From assembly GCA_016303175.1 (NCBI GenBank), contig JAEDMF010000082.1, forward strand, positions 1 through 7,536: a DNA stretch of 7,536 nt, in the 5' to 3' direction. Below, in pieces: positions 1 to 4,839 of this stretch. The position numbers were made by a program, and so were the translations under genes. Source of the stretch: Bacteroidales bacterium (GTDB taxonomy: Bacteria > Bacteroidota > Bacteroidia > Bacteroidales > UBA932). Under the pieces are notes generated by a model. It ran no database searches, had not been told where the DNA came from, and saw nothing but the letters and a program-made list of their open reading frames with translations. Each line of letters starts with the position of its first letter. Position 1 is the stretch's first letter.

Positions 1-7
1 TACAATT

Positions 8-2017
8 ATGAGAAGGAATATACTGTTTTTGACATTACTTTTGATTATGACAGCCTGTCGTCAGAACCCTTTTTTGCAGGAATGGGATACACCTTATGGC
101 ATTCCAGCCTTTGACAAGATAGAACTTTGCGATTATATGCCGGCAATTAAGGAAGGTATAAAGCAGCAGGATGCTGAGATTGCAGCCATCATTGATAATC
201 CTGAGGAGCCTTCTTTCCAGAATGTAATTGAAGCCCTTGATTGCAGCGGAGCAGTGCTGAGCCGTGTGAGCAACGTGCTTTTCAATGTAAGCGAATCCGA
301 CTACAGCGATGCTCTCAATGAGATTGTGACAGAGGCTACTCCAATGTTGACTGCTCAGTCTGACAAGATATATATGAATGCCGACCTGTTCGCCAAGGTG
401 AAGGCGGTTTATGAGGCTGACCAAAGTGCTCTTACTACCGAGCAGAAATGCCTTCTGGAGAAATTCTATAAAGCTTTTGTACGCAATGGTGTGGATTTAC
501 CGGCAGACAAGCAGGAGCGCTTGCGTGAAATCAATGCGGGCATTGCTATGCTCAACCTTAATTTCGCAAACAATCTGCTGGCTCAGTCCAATGCCTTCAA
601 GGAAGAATTCGGCTTCTCCGTGGCCAATTATTATGACCGTATGGCAACGACTCAGGACAGGGACCTACGACGCCGTATATTTGAGGCGTACACTACCCGT
701 TGCAATAGGGACGACGAGTTTGACAACAAGAAGATAATTCTCGATATGCTCGCTCTCTGGCAGGAGAAGGCGAGGCTGTTGGGTTACAAGAGTCCTGCTG
801 ATTTCATTCTCGATGATAAGATGGCCCGTAACAGTTCTACAGTGGATACTTTCCTCAAGTCCATAATGTCTGCCGCAATGGAACGTGCCAAGGTGGAGGT
901 AATGGATATGCAGGATTTTATGGACAAGGACATTCTGTGCGGCCAGCTTCCTGCAGGCAGTAAGATAGAGCCTTGGGACTACATGTATTATGCTGACAGA
1001 GTGCGCAAATCCCGTTTCAATTTTGACGAAAGCGAGGTTATGCCTTATTTCCAGATGGAAAATGTTCGTGCCGGCGTATTCAACACTGCCTCAAAGCTTT
1101 ACGGCCTGACCTTCGAGCCCATTCAGGGTGTTGCGCTGTTCAATCCCGAGGCAGAGGCCTTCAAGGTCAGCGATGCCGACGGCAGCCTCATAGGTGTAAT
1201 TATTACGGATTATTACCCCCGTGACACCAAGAGGGCCGGTGCCTGGATGAGCAACTTTGCCGAGCAGTACAAGGATGCTGACGGCAACAACATCCGCCCT
1301 GTCATCGTCAACATAGGCAACTTCAACAAACCCACGGAGGACAAACCATCTCTTCTGACGATAGACCAGGTTGAGACTATGTTCCACGAGTTCGGTCATG
1401 CCCTCCACGGTCTGTTGAGCCAGTGCACCTATCGCAGTCTCAGCGGCACCTCCGTAAAGAGGGACTTTGTCGAGTTGCCCTCTCAAATTAATGAAAACTG
1501 GGCATTTCAGAGTGAGGTTCTGGCAAGCTATGCCTTCCATTACAAGACAGGGGAGGTCATTCCAGCTTCTCTGGTTGAGAAGATTAAGGCAGTAGAGAAC
1601 TTCAACCAGGGTTTCTCCACCGGGGAGTTGTGCGCTGCAAGCATTTTGGATATGATGTGGTACGAACTTGACAGCGTGGAAGGAATTGACGTGAATGAAT
1701 TCGAAAAGGAGGCATGCCGCAAGATGGGTCTTATCGATGAAATTGTTCCCCGCTACCGCAGCACTTATTTCAACCATATTTTTGGTTCAAGTGGTTATAG
1801 TGCAGGTTATTACGGCTATCTTTGGGCTGAGGTTCTCGACAAGGATGCCTTTGAACTTTTCCTTCAGAACGGCATTTTCGATGAGGCTACTGCTATGAGT
1901 TTCCGCCGCAATATTCTGGAGAAGGGTGGTAGCGACGACCCTATGGAATTGTACAAGCGTTTCCGTGGTGCTGAACCTGATGCAGGAGCCCTGCTGCGTG
2001 CCCGCGGTCTTAATTGA
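8..2017 (+). CDS. dcp: M3 family peptidyl-dipeptidase Dcp, predicted lipoprotein
   Basis: A 669-residue zinc peptidase of family M3, expected to remove dipeptides from the C-terminus of oligopeptides. The zinc site is complete: HEFGHALH at residues 460-467 (His460, Glu461, His464), with third ligand Glu489 in DFVELPSQ, 29 residues after the first His as in thimet oligopeptidase. The substrate-binding loop GYSAGYYGYLWAEV (596-609) follows His590. The C-terminus ends RGLN, as I recall for E. coli Dcp, and the N-terminal NPFLQEWDTPYG segment is also Dcp-like. Residues 1-17 form a short signal peptide ending in a lipobox-like MTA-Cys17, so the protein is probably anchored in the cell envelope, unlike cytoplasmic E. 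coli Dcp. The start at base 8 is chosen because it gives this signal; its upstream region is outside the window. The next gene begins 11 bp after the stop, so co-transcription is likely. Length is normal for the family and the frame is intact. Confidence 0.95.
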   Translation: MRRNILFLTLLLIMTACRQNPFLQEWDTPYGIPAFDKIELCDYMPAIKEGIKQQDAEIAAIIDNPEEPSFQNVIEALDCSGAVLSRVSNVLFNVSESDYSDALNEIVTEATPMLTAQSDKIYMNADLFAKVKAVYEADQSALTTEQKCLLEKFYKAFVRNGVDLPADKQERLREINAGIAMLNLNFANNLLAQSNAFKEEFGFSVANYYDRMATTQDRDLRRRIFEAYTTRCNRDDEFDNKKIILDMLALWQEKARLLGYKSPADFILDDKMARNSSTVDTFLKSIMSAAMERAKVEVMDMQDFMDKDILCGQLPAGSKIEPWDYMYYADRVRKSRFNFDESEVMPYFQMENVRAGVFNTASKLYGLTFEPIQGVALFNPEAEAFKVSDADGSLIGVIITDYYPRDTKRAGAWMSNFAEQYKDADGNNIRPVIVNIGNFNKPTEDKPSLLTIDQVETMFHEFGHALHGLLSQCTYRSLSGTSVKRDFVELPSQINENWAFQSEVLASYAFHYKTGEVIPASLVEKIKAVENFNQGFSTGELCAASILDMMWYELDSVEGIDVNEFEKEACRKMGLIDEIVPRYRSTYFNHIFGSSGYSAGYYGYLWAEVLDKDAFELFLQNGIFDEATAMSFRRNILEKGGSDDPMELYKRFRGAEPDAGALLRARGLN

Positions 2018-2028
2018 AACAGAATAAT

Positions 2029-2481
2029 ATGAAAACCAAAATTACCTTAATTTTCAGCACCTTGCTGCTTCTTGCATTGGGAGGTTACATTTATTTCAAG
2101 TTCTATTTCCCCGTTGCGAGCGAGGCTGTAAAGTCCGGCGAGTTGAATTACATTATGTACAAGGGCTACATCTGGAAGACTTATGAAGGTAAACTCATCC
2201 AGGCAGGCATCAACTCCAATGCTAAAAGAGGCAATACGGGCGTGCAGAGCAATGAATTTGATTTCTCAGTGGTTGACAAGGAAATAGCAGAGCAGTTGAT
2301 GAAGAACTCCGGCAGAGTGATGTCGCTGCGCTACAAACAATACAACGGCGCATTGCCTTGGAGGGGTATGCAGCGCAACATCGTATATGCCATAGACCAT
2401 ATTGAGCCACGTTCAAATTCATTGCAGGATGTACCATTGAGTGAAATCGATGCGGCCGTCAGTGGCGCTTACGCCGAATAG
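2029..2481 (+). CDS. Small membrane-anchored conserved protein of unknown function
   Basis: A 150-residue protein with one N-terminal hydrophobic segment (about residues 5-23, ITLIFSTLLLLALGGYIYF) after a Lys-containing start, so probably a single-pass inner-membrane protein with its body in the periplasm; an uncleaved signal anchor fits best. The soluble part contains ELNYIMYKGYIWKTYEGKLI, then QSNEFDFSVVD and a GALPWRG motif. I recall similar short Bacteroidales proteins with KTYEGKL and LPWRG that are sometimes labelled '6-phosphogluconate dehydrogenase'. Nothing here resembles that enzyme: there is no nucleotide-binding fold and the length is far too short. I chose the ATG at 2029. A TTG at 2014 in the same frame would overlap the upstream stop and add only five residues. 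The gene sits between two peptidase genes, 11 bp after the first and 31 bp before the second, so it is probably in their operon. Function unknown; a role with exported peptidases is only suggested by position. Confidence 0.88.
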   Translation: MKTKITLIFSTLLLLALGGYIYFKFYFPVASEAVKSGELNYIMYKGYIWKTYEGKLIQAGINSNAKRGNTGVQSNEFDFSVVDKEIAEQLMKNSGRVMSLRYKQYNGALPWRGMQRNIVYAIDHIEPRSNSLQDVPLSEIDAAVSGAYAE

Positions 2482-2512
2482 AGTCGGTTGTGTTCAATTC
2501 TTGTAAGAAATT

Positions 2513-4834
2513 ATGTATCGAAGCAAATTTATTTTGGCGCTGGGGCTTGCTCTGGCGCTATTTTTAGCTGACTCTGGCGTGGCAGCCGGTGCCTCTTGCG
2601 AGGTAGTGAGGGAGGATAGTTGTGTGGCAGCCGGTGCCTCTTGCGAGGTAGTGAGGGAGGATAGTTGTGTGGCAGCCGGTGCCTCTTGCGAGGCAATGCT
2701 CGGGGCCCGGGAAGATAAACCTACTCAGGATGGTTTCTTCATAGTGAGGAAGGCCAATCAGCCGGACGGCAAAAAATTTACCGCCCACGACATTGTTTAT
2801 GGAAGAGAGTCTTATCCTGCCCGCGTGAGAAATTATTATAAGAGAGTCCCCGACAAGCAACAATCAAGCTCTCAGGCCTCATCCCATCGCTCGGGCAGCC
2901 GGCAATCAAATGCTCAGACCTCATCCCGGCACTCAGAGCCTCAAGTGTTGAAACCTTATCTTTTCAGCCGCGATGCTTCCATATATGCGGTAGGGGAGCA
3001 GGGTGATACCACCCTTGTGGCGGAAGGTGGCAAGGGCATAGTCTATGGTGAGAGCGTCAGCCGCAATGAATTCGGTATAGAAGGAGGTATCTTTCCGGCT
3101 CACAGCGCTGCCAGAGCGGCATTTTATCGTAAAGATGAAAGTCTTGTGCAGGAATTTCCCCTGCTGGACATACGCAAATGTGCTCTTAAGAGTATCAGAT
3201 ATCCGATGAATTCCGGTGTCTCCGAATATATTCAGGTCGGAGTATATAACTTTACCACCTCGCGTACCATATATCTGGATACCGACAATGTCTTCGGCCG
3301 TGACCAGTATCTGACCAATGTATGCTGGAGCCCCGATGACACTGAAATATTCATTCAAATACTTGACCGCTCCCAACAGAATGTCAAGTTGAACAGGTAT
3401 TCTGCTATTGACGGCTCTTTTCTTGGCACCGTCCTTACCGAGCACAGTGATACATGGGTGGAGCCCCGCGAGGTACTCCATTGGGTGAAGGAATGTTCCA
3501 AGGGCAGCACATCGGCAGACCGCAGTTCCAAGACCGGCACCTCGGCAGGCTGCATCCCCAGCGCCGGCACCTCGGCAGGCGGTGGCTTTAACGCCGGAAT
3601 CCTGACGGAGCATAGTCAACACGTCGGCGCTCAGTCAGGCTGCATCACCAGCGCTGGCACCAATGCAGGAAGTACCGGCTGGAAGGCCATTTACACCACA
3701 GATGCCAGGGACGGCTGGTGGAATCTTTATCTGCTTGATACCGGCAGCGGCAGCGTCAGCCGTCTTACCGCCATAGAAAAGGATGTAAAATATGTAGGCA
3801 ACGATGGCACCTGGGTATATTTCACCGCTCCAGACGAACATCCTGTCAACAATTACCTTTGGAAGGTCTCGTTGAAGACTCGTAGGATCAGCCTTCTGAC
3901 ACCCGAGAAGGGATGGCACAGCATTGAAATGGCCCCCGACTGCAGCAGCTTCGTGGATGTGTATGAAGCTCTTGACCGCGCCCCGCAGAGTCTGTTGAGG
4001 AGCAGCAGGGATGGCAGGACGCTGCAGATCTTGAAGGAAGCTGAAGATTCAACATTGGATTGGGCCTATCCCGAAATAGAACTGGGCAGCATACCTTGCG
4101 CCGATGGCATTCATACCAACTATTACCGTATGGTTAAACCAGCCGGTTTCGACCCCTCACTCAAATATCCTCTCGTTTTGTATGTCTATGGCGGTCCGCA
4201 TAGCCAGTTGGTCCGCAATACTTTCTTGGGCGGACTGCGCAGGTGGGAACTGCTGATGGCCCAGAAAGGCTATGTCGTATTCGTTATGGACGGCAGGGGC
4301 ACGGAGGGCCATGGCGCAGCGTATGAGCACAGTATCTGGCGTCAGTGCGGCCAGAATGAGATGAAGGATCAGATACTGGCCCTTGACAGACTGAAAGGCC
4401 TGCCGTGGATTGACAGCAGCCGTATAGGTGTCTATGGCTGGAGTTATGGCGGCTTCATGAGCCTGAGCCTGGCCACCACCTACAACGATTGTTTCAAGGT
4501 TTGCGTTGCAGGTGGTCCTGTCATAGACTGGAAATGGTACGAGGTAATGTACGGGGAACGCTATATGAGCAGGTTGGAAGATAATCCGGAGGGCTTCGCA
4601 AAGACTTCCCTGCTGGGCAAGGCGAAAGATCTGAAGGCGCGCACCCTGGTAATCGAGGGTGGGGTGGATCCTGTCGTTGTACCCCAGCATGCCCTGAGTT
4701 TCCTGCAGGAGTGCATAGACGCCGGCGTCAGAGTCGAATATTTTACCTACCCGCAATCAGAGCATAATATGTACGGAAAAGACCGTGTCCATCTTGTAGA
4801 TAAAATCACGGCCTTCTTCGAGGAAAATTTATAA
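2513..4834 (+). CDS. Exported S9 family prolyl tripeptidyl/dipeptidyl peptidase with repeat insertions
   Basis: A 773-residue serine peptidase with an N-terminal beta-propeller and a C-terminal alpha/beta-hydrolase domain (from about residue 530). The triad is complete: Ser644 in GWSYGG, Asp719 in GGVDPVVV, His751 in SEHNM. Its spacing (75 and 32 residues) equals that I recall for P. gingivalis prolyl tripeptidyl peptidase PTP-A (Ser603, Asp678, His710). Glu186 (RNEFGI) and Glu677 (WYEVMYGERY) match the PTP-A residues that bind the substrate N-terminus, so release of X-X-Pro tripeptides is more likely than classical DPP IV activity; the DPP IV double-Glu motif WVYEEE is absent. Residues 6-18 are a signal-peptide core, with a plausible cleavage site AGA-Ser28. 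The protein is odd in three places: a 15-residue repeat at 23-60, a 14-residue duplication at 117-144, and a roughly 60-residue repeat insert at about 326-388. About 85 residues of the usual N-terminal propeller appear missing. The 31-bp upstream gap shows no TAnnTTTG promoter, so it is probably in the upstream operon. Confidence 0.94.
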   Translation: MYRSKFILALGLALALFLADSGVAAGASCEVVREDSCVAAGASCEVVREDSCVAAGASCEAMLGAREDKPTQDGFFIVRKANQPDGKKFTAHDIVYGRESYPARVRNYYKRVPDKQQSSSQASSHRSGSRQSNAQTSSRHSEPQVLKPYLFSRDASIYAVGEQGDTTLVAEGGKGIVYGESVSRNEFGIEGGIFPAHSAARAAFYRKDESLVQEFPLLDIRKCALKSIRYPMNSGVSEYIQVGVYNFTTSRTIYLDTDNVFGRDQYLTNVCWSPDDTEIFIQILDRSQQNVKLNRYSAIDGSFLGTVLTEHSDTWVEPREVLHWVKECSKGSTSADRSSKTGTSAGCIPSAGTSAGGGFNAGILTEHSQHVGAQSGCITSAGTNAGSTGWKAIYTTDARDGWWNLYLLDTGSGSVSRLTAIEKDVKYVGNDGTWVYFTAPDEHPVNNYLWKVSLKTRRISLLTPEKGWHSIEMAPDCSSFVDVYEALDRAPQSLLRSSRDGRTLQILKEAEDSTLDWAYPEIELGSIPCADGIHTNYYRMVKPAGFDPSLKYPLVLYVYGGPHSQLVRNTFLGGLRRWELLMAQKGYVVFVMDGRGTEGHGAAYEHSIWRQCGQNEMKDQILALDRLKGLPWIDSSRIGVYGWSYGGFMSLSLATTYNDCFKVCVAGGPVIDWKWYEVMYGERYMSRLEDNPEGFAKTSLLGKAKDLKARTLVIEGGVDPVVVPQHALSFLQECIDAGVRVEYFTYPQSEHNMYGKDRVHLVDKITAFFEENL
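2579..2693 (+). repeat. Exact 45-bp in-frame tandem repeat, 2.6 copies
   Basis: Copy 1 is at 2579-2623, copy 2 at 2624-2668, and a partial third copy (25 bp) at 2669-2693. The two full copies are identical at every base. Each unit encodes 15 residues, VAAGASCEVVREDSC, placing five Cys residues (29, 37, 44, 52, 59) directly after the signal-peptide core of the S9 peptidase. The period is a multiple of three, so gain or loss of a unit would change length without breaking the frame. Each copy also contains an AGA-Ser sequence that could serve as a signal peptidase I site. Perfect identity points to recent duplication or ongoing homogenisation. Confidence 0.97.
2680..2695 (+). other. Inverted repeat (6-bp stem, 4-base loop) in third repeat copy
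   Basis: TGCCTC and GAGGCA flank the loop TTGC, giving a perfect hairpin in the third copy of the 45-bp repeat. The equivalent places in copies 1 (2590-2605) and 2 (2635-2650) read TGCCTC/GAGGTA and can form the same stem with one G-U pair in RNA. The mRNA could therefore carry three small hairpins 45 nt apart within the first 190 nt of the coding region. They lie inside the coding sequence and no run of T follows, so this is not a terminator. Any role is unproven. Confidence 0.55.
2861..2944 (+). repeat. Imperfect 42-bp in-frame tandem duplication (Ser/Gln/His-rich)
   Basis: Copy A at 2861-2902 and copy B at 2903-2944 both begin CAATCAA and share most of the following bases, including a CTCATCCC core. 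They encode QSSSQASSHRSGSR (117-130) and QSNAQTSSRHSEPQ (131-144) of the S9 peptidase. The residues are those of a flexible polar linker. The duplication lies where homologues known to me have an additional stretch of propeller. Confidence 0.85.
3503..3682 (+). repeat. Degenerate 30-bp repeat array with 90-bp higher-order period
   Basis: Six consecutive 30-bp units encode ten-residue blocks: GSTSADRSSK, TGTSAGCIPS, AGTSAGGGFN, AGILTEHSQH, VGAQSGCITS and AGTNAGSTGW. A 17-base run, CCGGCACCTCGGCAGGC, is identical at 3534-3550 and 3564-3580. Units 5-6 resemble units 2-3 at an offset of 90 bp; over 3546-3580 against 3636-3670 I count 29 of 35 matching bases. Unit 4 matches the scheme poorly. The array fills an insertion between VLHWV and WKAIYTTDARDGWWN in the propeller of the S9 peptidase, where PTP-A has only a short loop. 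Confidence 0.8.
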
Positions 4835-4839
4835 ACTAG
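4835..4839. other. 5-bp junction between convergent genes
   Basis: The plus-strand S9 gene ends with TAA at 4832-4834 and the minus-strand metalloprotease gene ends with its stop at 4840-4842. The junction has no room for a shared hairpin terminator, and I see no strong hairpin followed by a T run in the flanking 50 bases on either strand. Transcripts from both sides probably overlap at their 3' ends. Confidence 0.85.

Noticed and set aside
1091..1777. Long antisense open frame of 228 codons inside the M3 gene
   Set aside because: It lies wholly opposite a conserved gene, its translation matches no family I know, and it has no leader or motif of its own. Similar long antisense frames at 2933-3622, 4157-4756 and 5887-6426 are rejected for the same reason.
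2014..2028. TTG start for the small membrane protein, overlapping the M3 stop codon
   Set aside because: It would add only MKQNN before the hydrophobic segment; the ATG at 2029 gives a normal Lys-containing start for a signal anchor.
2588..2601. Lipobox at Cys29 of the S9 peptidase
   Set aside because: The residues before Cys are Gly-Ala-Ser, with Gly instead of Leu/Val/Ile at -3, and Asp20 separates the site from the hydrophobic core; signal peptidase I cleavage fits better.
2579..2693. CRISPR-like array
   Set aside because: Units are directly adjacent without spacers and lie in an open coding frame.
2564..2863. Antisense open frame of 99 codons with an internal repeat (LARGTGCHTTILPHY)
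   Set aside because: The repeat is the complement of the 45-bp tandem repeat in the S9 gene; the frame stays open because the unit is a multiple of three. No independent evidence for a gene.
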